A stretch of 64,000 nt of DNA, from NCBI GenBank assembly GCA_036426205.1, contig CM071567.1, positions 289,455,385-289,519,384 of the forward strand, read 5' to 3'. Positions 55,144-64,000 of this stretch are shown here, piece by piece (positions within the stretch are counted from its first letter, which is position 1; every line of letters begins with the position of its first letter). The notes below the pieces were generated by a model. That model was not told the DNA's origin and did no database searches. It saw nothing but the letters and a program-made list of their open reading frames with translations. Origin of the DNA: Ascaphus truei. Taxonomy: Eukaryota; Chordata; Amphibia; Anura; Ascaphidae. The position numbers and the translations under genes are program-made.

Positions 55144-56052
55144 AATTCCCCGCCCCCATACCGTGGCCGTCCTGAATCAAGGGACCGCCTTTGCTACACC
55201 TGCGGTAAGAAGGGCCATTTCACTCGGGCCTGCCCAGAACGGGATGAGCTCCCCGAGGACAAAACTTCCACTCGACCAAACCCAGCTCGGACGATGGTAT
55301 GCCAAGCACAAGCCACCGAACCTGACGTGGAAACCTCCCATGGGGACTCCCCAGCCCCGGCCGATACTGAGGACAAGACGGACACCTCCAACCGAGGGCC
55401 TTACAGCCAAGTAGGCCCTGCAGCAATTGTACCCGTATTAGTAGAAGGGATCTACGCATCGGCCCTACTGGATACAGGGTCGCAAGTGACCATCATATAC
55501 CACCCGTTCTACGAACAGCACCTTCGGCACTGTACCCTGCGAACGGCTGAGCACGTGACCGTACGAGGGCTAAGCAATGAAGACTACCCTATCGCTGGAA
55601 TTGTACAGGTGCAGATGGAAATACTCCAACTGAACACCGGGAAGCGACACCCCATGCAGTTAGCGGCCTTGGTATGCCCAGAACCCCAAGGCCAATGCAA
55701 GTACCCGATCATTCTAGGCACTAACGCGGATATAGTACAAGCGGTGTTCCGGCAGTACCTAAAAGAGACTAACGAGTTACCCCTAGCCACCGCTCTTCTA
55801 GATCCAGTTGTACGAGACGAGTGCCAGTGGATCTATGCCCTGGAACGACATGGGGACCTATACAATCGCCAGGCCGGACTGACGACCATATTACCGGGGG
55901 GAGTGCGGAGACTGCCCGTCTGGTGTTGCTACCCGAACCGAGATGGGGAGGATCAGCTTTTCTCTCTGGAAAGTACCCCGGAAGAAGAAGTCCAGAGAGC
56001 ATATAAGATACTACCGGAGGTGAGGGAATGGACAACTAAGATTCCACGCTGA
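55144..56052 (+). pseudogene. Gypsy zinc knuckle and aspartic protease
   Basis: The frame opens with RGRPESRDR, then the CCHC knuckle CYTCGKKGHFTRAC (55192-55233). After a linker comes a retropepsin domain with LLDTGSQVTIIY (DTG at about 55471-55479) and the downstream IILGTNADI block. The protease processes Gag-Pol. The frame ends at a TGA (56050-56052), after which the same frame simply continues into RT, so this is one in-frame nonsense mutation in a longer pol. Confidence 0.85.
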
Positions 56053-56058
56053 ACCAAC

Positions 56059-57096
56059 GTGTATGTACAGAATATCTCCCCTTTTCCGATGGAGTTGGAT
56101 GTCGGACAGAAGTTGGGAAGCATATATCCGGTCAGCCCTGTTGCAGACACACCTGAGGTGAAGGCGGCGGCCGTGGGTGAGCGGTCCGTTGAGATGAATT
56201 TCAATTTCGGTGAGTCGACACTACCTACCCAGTGGAAAGAGCGGCTGGTCGCGCAGTTGGCCCAACGACGACATGTGTTCTCCACGAGTGAGATGGATGT
56301 GGGGTATAGTCGCAGTGCCCAACATACCATCCGATTGAGTGATACCACCCCGTTCCGAGAACGGTCACGCCGCCTCGCCCCACGAGATATAGACGACGTG
56401 AGGAACGTTCTCCACGATATGGAAGATTCTGGGATTTTGATAGAGTCTCGGGGCCCATATGCGTCCCCCATCGTGGTGGTGCGTAAAAAAAACGGAGCCG
56501 TACGACTGTGTATTGATTATCGGACATTGAACAACCGTACAATACCGGATCAGTACAACCTCCCGCGCATCGAAGAAATACTGAACGCGCTAAATGGAAG
56601 TCAGTGGTTCAGTGTGCTCGATCTCCGATCCGGGTACTATCAGGTACCTATGAGCGCGGAGGATCAAGAAAAAACAGCTTTCGTCTGCCCCTTGGGATTC
56701 TATCAATTCACCCGTATTCCCCAAGGTATATGTGGGGCGCCGGCTACGTTCCAGAGGTTGATGGAAAAGACTATCGGGGACATGATTCCACGGGAATGTC
56801 TGGTATACCTAGATGACATTATCGTCTTCAGAAGAACACTAGAGGAACACGAAGAGCGGTTATTTAAGGTAATCGACCGTCTGGGGAACGAAGGGTTGAA
56901 ATTATCCCTAGACAAGTGCCGGTTTTGCCACACATCGGTGACCTACGTGGGACACATAGTGTCCGCCAAAGGGATCGCCATTGACCCTGCCAAGGTAGAG
57001 GCCATAGTAAACTGGCCTCGCCCCGAGAACGTCACAGAGTTGCGGTCCTTCCTGGGATTCTGTGGGTATTACCGCCGCTTTGTGGAAGGATACTAG
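56059..57096 (+). pseudogene. Gypsy reverse transcriptase
   Basis: A 345-codon frame. It contains [22 protein letters not shown], a [16 protein letters not shown] block (first catalytic Asp), [13 protein letters not shown] and the YLDDI catalytic site (56806-56817). VTYVGHIVS and [18 protein letters not shown] follow. All RT catalytic residues are present. A TAG at 57094-57096 stops it at the connection region, and the frame continues briefly after it. RT copies the element RNA in the particle. Wording matches the remnant at 2845-4385. Confidence 0.9.
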
Positions 57097-57677
57097 AGCA
57101 AGGCTAAGCCCCTGAACAACCTATTGAAAATATACCCTTCAGAGACCGGAGAAGAAGGCTTTGATCGGCTACCAACCGCGTTCAGTGACAAATGGGACCA
57201 TACGGAGTTGAAGCGGCCTTCCTGAAACTGAAGGGTGTCTGAGAAGCGCCTGGCTTGCATATGCGGACCCCGAGCAGCCATACGTCCTGCATGTGGATGC
57301 CAGTCTAAATGGACATCGCCGTCCTGCACCAGAAGCACCCTGAGGGTCTGCGGCCGGTGGCTTACATCAGTCGCAGCTTGACACCCAGTGAGCAGAGATA
57401 CCCCATCCACAAGTTAGAGTTCCTGGCTCTCAAGTGGGCTATTACCGAGAAACTACACGATTACCTGTACGGGGTTGCCTTCGAAGTGAGGACAGATAAC
57501 AATCCCCTTACTTATGTCAATACCTCGGCCAAATTGGACGCCGCCGGACACCGCTGGTTGGCCGCCCTTGACAGTTACAACTTCTCCATGAAGTACAAGC
57601 CAGGACCCCTGAATGTCGGAGCAGACGCCCTCTCCCGAAGACCCGGGCTAAGTGCTACCCCAGATGACGAGGAATAG
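57097..57677 (+). pseudogene. Gypsy RNase H
   Basis: After the stop at 57096 the frame shifts within about 57180-57310. YADPEQPYVLHVDASLN (first RNase H Asp) is in one frame, while LRPVAYISRSLTPSEQRYPIHKLEFL and EVRTDNNPLTYV are in another (57309-57677). The latter ends at a TAG after PLNVGADALSRRP, a typical end of Gypsy RNase H. The domain is complete in content but broken by at least one indel and two stops. Confidence 0.85.
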
Positions 57678-58189
57678 GAAGAACTGCCCGGGCCCGCCGT
57701 GCGAGCTATGTGTAGCATGGCCGCTATCATCGACAACCAAGTGGCGTTCTCAGAATTAAGAGTGGTCGATTCATTGGGATGTCGGTCGCAGGCCCAGACG
57801 CTTACTGTGATCCCAAATGGATGAATATCACGCCTGAGAAAGTACTACGGTGGAAGGACCTAGTAGATTACCAAGTGCGAGACCCTGTTATTGGTATCAT
57901 CCGGAGAGCCGTAATAAAGGAGAACCCTGCCCTTCTTAAGTGTGCACCCAAAAACTTGGTGGTCTTACTCATGCGGGAGTGGGACCATTTCGAAATAGAC
58001 AATTGCTTACTCTACCGGGTGGTCCAATACCACAACCACCCGGACAGAAGACAACTAGTCCTCCCTATGAACCTACAATTTCTGGTGCTGAAGGCTCTAC
58101 ATGATGATCATGAACACCTTGGTACCGATAAAACCTTTGGGCTGGTCCGAGATCGTTTTTTTTTGGCCGAAAATGCGAGAGGCCGTTGA
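57678..58189 (+). pseudogene. Gypsy integrase, N-terminal part
   Basis: Frame 57779-58189 carries the RNase H-integrase linker and the start of the integrase zinc domain (ALHDDHEHLGTDKTFGLVRDRFF). A run of T at about 58157-58165 marks a 1-base shift. The second half of the HHCC zinc finger (HCRRCTRC) is read in the other frame, starting at 58101. Confidence 0.8.
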
Positions 58190-59717
58190 GCGTCATTGTC
58201 GCCGATGTACCCGGTGTATACGGCGAAAAACCCTGCCTACCCGAGCGGCCCCGATGGGTCATTTGAAGAGTTCGGGCCCCATGGACTTTGTGTGTATGGA
58301 CTTTCTGTGTATTGAACCGGATAGCCGGGGAATATGCAACGTGCTGGTTATCACAGACCACTACACGCGTTATGCTCAAGCTTTCCCTACTAAAGACCAG
58401 AAAGCCATCACCGTGGCGAAGATATTATTGGAAAAATACTTTGTACATTACGGCCTTCCCAACCGCCTCCACTCTGATCAAGGGCGGGATTTCGAGAGTA
58501 CCTTGATCAGTGAACTGCTACGAAAGCTGAACATTGCCAAATCCCGAACGACCCCATATCACCCCGAAGGAGATGCCCTACCCGAGCGGTTTAATCGAAC
58601 ATTGCTAGACATGCTCGGAATACTACAGAGTGCCCAGAAATCAGTATGGAGTCGACATGTAGAAACCTTGGTGCATGCGTATAATTGCACCCGACACAAG
58701 TCAACAGGGTTCTCCCCGTACTTCCTGATGTTTGGGAGGGAAGCCCGATTACCAGTGGATGTGCGTCTTAGAATCTCCACGGATGGGATACATAATGCTA
58801 CCCATTTTAAATATGTGCAACGACTCAAAGACAGCTTGCAACAGGCATATCAGCAGGCAGAGAAATCCACCGCTAAGCTAAATGCTGATAATAAGAGGCG
58901 ATACGAGCATAAAGTCAGATATCGGCCAGGAGATGCCGTGTTGCTTCGGAACTTAGGCGTCCCAGGAAAACATAAACTGACTGACCGTTGGAGAGATGGA
59001 GTGTATGAGATAGACTCCCAAATGCCTGGCCTCCCGGTCTATCGTATCAAAGACACTGACGGCCGGGTAAAGGTATGGCACCGCAATCATCTTCTTCCCA
59101 TTCCTCAAGTGGAAGATGAAGAGACCGAGATATTGGCCACACCGCTCAATGGTGAGCCCGATTTATCTGAGCAGGGTCAAGAGACTGTCCATAATGAGAC
59201 CCCCTCTGACACTACTGAAGATCCCTTGGAGGGACCCTCTCAAAGGGACTACTCCACAGAAGGGGCATCTCCCGGAGGAGTTACGGGTAAAGGGCCCTGT
59301 AGGCCAAAGCCAACTCAGGTGGCACCAACAGGCCAGCCTTTGGATCCACAGAGCCCGAGCTTTGTGCCTAACAGAGACTGTTCAGAGACATTTCTCCCCT
59401 CAAGTGAAGAGGCTGAGCCTCAGGACTGTACTTATTACTCCCCCGAGGGAGTTGCCGAAGAACAGCTCCACCGGAGCCAAAGAAACAGGTACCCTCCAAC
59501 TAGGGTAGCCTATGATCAGATGGGGGCACCCCATTATGAGACTCAGCAGTGTTCTCGGAGCAAGATCCAATCTGTGATTGTGATGCTCACGGAGTTGTGT
59601 AAGTTATGTGCTAAGTTATGTCTCCAATGCATTTTTCATTATATAACTGCTGTATATAGTTATGTTATTTGTGTCCCAAGCGAGGACGTTGGGGATTTTA
59701 CCGGGGGGAGGATGTAG
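58101..59717 (+). pseudogene. Gypsy integrase, zinc finger end, DDE core and C-terminus
   Basis: A 538-codon frame. The Cys pair of the zinc finger (CRRCTRC) is followed by the DDE core: the first Asp in FVCMDFLCIEPD, the second in LHSDQGRDFES and the Glu in LPERFNRTLLD. A C-terminal DNA-binding part follows (DRWRDGVYEID...VWHRNHLLPI). The last 190 residues are P/T/E-rich with no domain seen. All catalytic residues are present, so integrase is nearly intact apart from the upstream frame break. The stop codon (59715-59717) lies inside the LTR start TGTAG. No envelope gene is present. Confidence 0.9.
59701..59712 (+). other. Polypurine tract of the Gypsy element
   Basis: GGGGGGAGGA stands directly before the LTR start TGTAGCC, as expected for plus-strand priming. 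Confidence 0.8.
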
Positions 59718-61118
59718 CCAGGTCCCCTTGAGGTATTACCTTCTCCCCTGTTAGTATACAAGCCGAGTAGCACTAAGGGTTGCGGCCGGTATCGCGTTGT
59801 GGTGGTTCCGCCGGTTCGCGGAGCAGGGCGCCACCATTGTTAGGGGTGCGAGGAACAGGAGCACTCCAGGACTACAGGGAGCTCGCGCCTGCGCAGTAAA
59901 GGTCCAGTAAGGACTAGCCAATAGGGATGGAGGATCTCTGTTGGCAACATAGAGATATATTTCGCGCGCAGGAACTACGACGTCAGTCGGCGACTGGAGT
60001 AGCTAGGGGTAAGAGGTAGGGTGCTGGAGTCCGTGACTCCTGGCACTAGGCCAGTACTCCCATAGGCCCCAGACAGCCCTGAGCCACCCTAGCGGAGTGT
60101 GATAAGGACCGGCCCTAGGTTAAGGACCCTGTCCCTTTATCTATAAGCTAGTGAGGAATCCAGCGGACGCTGTGCTTTCCGCCGAGAGGCTTGGGCCTAC
60201 GCTTGGTCTCTAAGGGATCTCTAGACTACAAGTGCGGAGGCTCAGTACGGAGTGACTGCAGCCTGTGGACATCATTCGGGCCATCATCAAAGAACAGACG
60301 GCGGAAGAAGCGGTGATATTATCCACGCCGGAATTCACCCCACCTTTGGAGGACATCCAGCGATCCCCTTGCGGTATAGCAGCACCAGCGGCTGGAGCCC
60401 GGGCAGGTAACGCCACAACTCACGTGCACCAACAAGGCCTATCATTTGACATAGTGGCTGCGCAGTCACACACAAATACATACACGCTGGTCTACGTATT
60501 GGGAGTGAAAACAAACAGGCAATGGGGGAGCAAGGGATTAGAAAAGCATATAAAATCACTTTCAGAAGTTGTTAGAAGTCTTGTTTGATTACATGCAGTG
60601 GTGGATTATTCAGATACACATAAATACTTACACGGCCATGTATTGGGAGTGCAAGACATTGGGTGGGACTCAGTGGACTTGAGAGTGGGATTATTGCGTT
60701 GGGACAGTAGCATCCGCCGTGACGCATAAAGTGTGGACACCCGCCGTGGTGTCCATTATAGTTAACCTTGAGGAAACGTTGAGTCGGGTTACCTTTAGAG
60801 AGGGACACCTGTTATTACTTGTTTGACCTTACATGTTCTAGTCATCAGTAAAAAGGTATTCGTTCTTATACAATCAGTTGTATGTGATTATTGGGTATTG
60901 TCCTGCGAGGAACCACTCCCTCTCTGGCGGGAGCCATCGCAGGTGGAGGCGCTGCATCATTGTATGGTATATGCTAATATTGTGCCCCAGGTTTCCCCGT
61001 GGCGGAAGCTCAGCCCTCCTGTGAGCCAACAGGTAACGCACCACACCCGAGTAACATTGTATGTTTCCTGCACCCCCACACTGTATCTGCGATTGGGGGG
61101 GGGGGGAAACCCGTTGCA
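59713..61118 (+). repeat. 3' LTR of the Gypsy element
   Basis: 1406 bp from TGTAGCCAGG to CCCGTTGCA. It contains a CCAAT box (about 59918), a GCGCCTGCGCAG stretch (NRF1-like, 59884-59897), a TATCTATAAGC TATA-like site (about 60138) and a GATATTATCCACGCCGG block shared with 48.37 kb. It is not the same subfamily as the 5' LTR. Confidence 0.8.
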
Positions 61119-63262
61119 TATGTACAGTATGAAAGTTCTTAAAAAATAGTACAGCTCATTTCAAAGCAAGGGAGATAAAATAAATAAATGAACCTTTGAC
61201 AGATACTTGATTTGGTGTTCACAATTATCAGTCCCTGGTAACTTGTTTCATGGGCAGCACCCATAATAGTGAGTAACTGTCCATGGGACAGGTGGACCCC
61301 TAATGGTATATTGCACAGGGCCCTGAATTTGCTAACGCCGTCCCTGGTTTTTGGGTCATTGGAAATTCTGAAACAAGAGAGTGCAATTTACACAACCTTG
61401 AAACTAACCAGGTTTAAAAGCATACGTTGTCTGAATATACCCCATCCACCAAACCCCATCCAACTCACCAAATATTTAGGTCACTGGGTTCTGTAAGTCC
61501 TACACTTTGAAACCATTAATGTGCATCATTGATATTACAAAAAAAATGAAAGATATTTCGCCAACATTTTGTGCAATAGAAAGACGAAAGAAAAGAAGTT
61601 AAAATCATTAAAAAATCTAATTAGGAAAACCTGAATTGTCTTTAATTTAAGGTTACAATTAGCCAGTTTCCTCTAAACTGAGCCAATTTAAACTAATGTG
61701 TACCTTTGTCCACCTATAATCATTTCCTTGTCATTGTCTACTTCTATGTGATGCCTTAAGCCTATCATTACCCGTTTTAATTTACACACCACAGCTGGTA
61801 CCTCTTTGAGGTGAGGACTAAAGGAGATCTAGTACTCTAGGTAATTTTTATTTTTATTTAACGTCCCTGACAAAGCAATGAAAAGTACTATAATTAATAG
61901 TAAAAGTAGTGTTTTTAGTGTGATTGACACAACAATGAGCCCTGACATCAACATAAGGGAATGGCAGTATGAACACAAACCGAGCTGCCCACCTTCCCCC
62001 TTTCCCTGTAGGGTCATTCTTCTCCCCCCTCAACCCACCTCTACAAGCAAGTACTGGCATGGAGGCAGGCCCAAGAGGGCGTGTCCATCAGCTGAGCTGG
62101 CTGGGGAGGTGGATTCCCTGGCGGGACCACCTGGCGATGAATGAGGTGGAAACAGGATGGAAGCAGCTGCTGGGAGTCTGCAGTAATGGAGATCCAGGGC
62201 GTTTGAGTGCCTGAGTCCCGAGGAGGTATCTCCAGAAGTGAGTAGAGAGGCAGGGCTTAGCAGAAGCAGCAGTAGAGACCCAGCACAGAGGAGAGGACTG
62301 GGCAAGTGAGGTCTGGGGGAAAAACAAAGTCTGTGTCCAGGTCCTCTGCAGGTACTTTACAGGCAGCTTCAAGTGTAGAGCAGAGGTGTGACAGGCCCCT
62401 AGGTCAGAGAGCTGCTGCAGCTAGGGGAGTGTGTAGATTCTTTGTAGGAAGTTCTGGTAGGTCAAGGTGAGGAAGAAGGAGTGAGGAGACAGCGGTAGCC
62501 CACTGAGGAGTCAGGGGGCTAGAGAACAGGACAGCTTGTTTGTCTGCCTTCAGGGCTTTGCTACTGTGGCAAGTGTGATTGGGGAGAAGGCACGGCAGCA
62601 CTGCTCTGTGTCTTTCAAGTATATCGATATGTGGGGTTTGCACATAGGATGTATGTGGGTTCATCGTTGTGGCAAAACAACAAGGCTTGTCGGCAAAAAA
62701 ATGTTCCAAAATACTTCAGTTGGGATAACAAAGACATGGATCTTTGGTTGGAGTAAATTACACTTCTGAAGCAATATATCAGGAGTGCAGGGGAGAATCA
62801 GAGTCTGAAGCAGGAGTCTGGATTTGAAGACTGAGGAGGAGGAGGAAGCTGGATACAGGCCCCTGGACACAGGACACAACAGGACACTGGATACCGGACA
62901 CAGGATACGGTTACAGGACTAGAAACAGGGTAAAGGAGGTCTGGAGCAGGATTAAAGTAAGGACTGGAGAAAGACAAACTGAAGGAAATAACTTGTTTAT
63001 TCATTAACTCATGAACACTAATAAAACAAAAACAGAGACAAGGTAGCAAATAGGGGCAGAAAAAACAGGGACAGAAACAGGGGCACAAAACAAGAACTAG
63101 TATCTGCGGCAACACAACCTGCTCCAGCCAGGTCAGAAGTTTGTTAAGAAGCCAGGAAGAGACTGTGAGGTATTGTCTTCTTATAGGCCAGGACAATCGT
63201 GTGCAGTCAGAACTGCACTGACTACTAAGATGCTGCCAGGAATGCAGCAGTCCCAGTAGTGC
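61119..63262. other. Quiet DNA, partly purine-rich
   Basis: Short GGACACAGGACAC-type repeats lie near 62865-62915. Frames from 61.8 to 63.2 kb have no family features. Part of this may be the 5' non-coding region of the DIRS element, but I see no terminal repeat. Confidence 0.35.
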
Positions 63263-63535
63263 GTGATTCCAAGCATAGTCTCACTTTCAGGCGGGGCAGG
63301 AGCAGCTGGGTCATCAAATGTTAATAAGAAGGGCCAGTGTTTGAGATGTATTGAGGGGCAGTGCAAGTTTGGTAACAGTTGTAAGTTTTGGCATGATTGT
63401 TTGTTCTGCGGGGGCTCCCACCCGGCAGCCAAGTCTTTCCTGAAAGGAAAATTTGGAAGTGGAAAGTCAGCAAGAGATTCTGCAGCAAAAAGCAATAACA
63501 TCAATGAACATCGCAAGGATGGAGGCCTGGCATGA
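63263..63535 (+). pseudogene. DIRS-type element: C-terminal Gag-like end
   Basis: The frame holds a Cys/His cluster CLRCIEGQCKFGNSCKFWHD followed by CLFCGGSHPAAKSF. This is the zinc-finger end of the Gag-like protein of DIRS tyrosine-recombinase retrotransposons; one final Cys seems replaced. The marked start is arbitrary, because upstream sequence lacks a matching frame. Its stop overlaps the next frame by ATGA (63532-63535), as is common in DIRS elements. Confidence 0.7.
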
Positions 63536-64000
63536 AGCAGTATTTTGATGAGAAAGCGGCTCAGTTGTTGGGGGAGTGGTTATGGTGCGGGTTCTGGATT
63601 CCTTTTGTGGAAAAGGAATGTCGGGTGGAAGCTGGTAACCTAAAATCGGTTAGGGCGATGAATGGGGTTGCAAGGAAAAAAGTCCAAAAAGAAGTTAGTT
63701 TAGGTAGGATGGTGAATCTATTTCAGGATCCTCCGCTACCAGGTCTAAAGTTATTGCATATTGGGGGTGGTTTCAAAAAAAGATAGTGGAGCATTCTAGT
63801 CGATACAACATCTGTTTTATCCAGAAGGGTCATTGGTCAACCATGGCATTGACAAGGGGCAGTGCATAGTACATTATGCGTTGTTTGAGGAAGTGGCCAA
63901 GCTAGTGATGCATTATGGGCGGGGAGCACTTATGGCTAAGGCAGACATTCAGTCTGCTTTCCACCTGATGGAACAATCCGGATTGTTTCCACCTGTTGGC
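63532..64000 (+). pseudogene. DIRS-type reverse transcriptase, start only (runs off window)
   Basis: The first 84 codons (63532-63786) match the region before DIRS RT: a WIPF-type block, then VQKEVSLGRMVNLFQDPPLPGL. A TAG at 63784-63786 and a frameshift near 63790-63805 follow. The RT then continues in another frame to the window end, with ADIQSAFHLM as the first catalytic Asp block. The YxDD site, RNase H, methylase and tyrosine recombinase would lie beyond position 64000. Confidence 0.75.

Larger units (their letters stand above)
53391..61118 (+). mobile_element. Ty3/Gypsy element with mismatched LTRs
   Basis: Order: partial 5' LTR (53391-53859), primer-binding site, gag (53918-55078), broken pol (55144-59717), purine tract, complete 3' LTR (59713-61118). 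Pol order is protease, RT, RNase H, integrase, which places it in Ty3/Gypsy. The two LTRs belong to different subfamilies and the 5' one lacks U3, so the copy looks recombinant. No target duplication can be tested. Confidence 0.9.

Overview
The window looks like intergenic DNA from a large, repeat-rich vertebrate genome, most likely an amphibian and probably a frog. That assignment is inferred from repeat content: abundant Penelope-like elements (PLEs) carrying hammerhead ribozymes, Ty3/Gypsy and DIRS elements, L2/CR1 tails, many hAT/Harbinger/TTAA-type MITEs, and a short repeat ending in a poly-T/CAACCT/ACTATGTAACTATG tail that I associate with anurans. I found no host protein-coding gene, tRNA or rRNA. 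Every coding stretch I can support belongs to a mobile element, and all but one (a Gypsy gag) are broken.

Layout. 0-5 kb: hairpin-rich DNA, a Harbinger-like MITE, a PLE hairpin and a minus-strand Gypsy remnant with part of its LTR. 5-16 kb: quiet DNA with hAT MITEs, L2-type LINE ends, a solo retroviral-type LTR with an exact 5-bp target duplication, and a PLE endonuclease remnant. 16.4-22.1 kb: copy 1 of a non-autonomous LTR element on the minus strand, with an assembly gap in its right LTR. 22.1-23.7 kb: a palindromic PLE with a hammerhead-like motif. 24-31 kb: MITEs and quiet DNA. 31.1-36.2 kb: a large PLE with inverted arms, itself hit by a TTAA MITE and by a second palindromic element. 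37-40 kb: a hAT MITE and a solo Gypsy-type LTR. 40.2-45.15 kb: copy 2 of the non-autonomous LTR element, with both LTRs complete. 46.5-52.5 kb: a hammerhead ribozyme with an intact core, MITEs and LTR fragments. 53.4-61.1 kb: a Gypsy element with an intact PNMA-like gag and a broken pol. 63.2-64 kb: the start of a DIRS-type element running off the window.

How the parts relate. The two non-autonomous LTR elements (16.4-22.1 and 40.2-45.15 kb) have no reverse transcriptase or integrase. They carry one long, unrecognised reading frame of about 820 codons with a CxxC...CxxC zinc-ribbon-like motif. Copy 1 shares the 20-base sequence next to the LTR (the presumed primer-binding site) exactly with the Gypsy element at 53.9 kb, and copy 2 differs by one inserted base. 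They also share the LTR start TGTAGCC and a purine tract. The simplest reading is that they are parasites of Gypsy elements of this type. Their protein is the best candidate in the window for something undescribed.

The PLE copies all show the same design: inverted arms around a 5'-truncated RT/GIY-YIG body, with hammerhead motifs in the arms or tails. Eight such motifs occur here, one with a fully canonical core. Coordinates were read by eye. Inactivating lesions were located by comparing the paired copies within the window.
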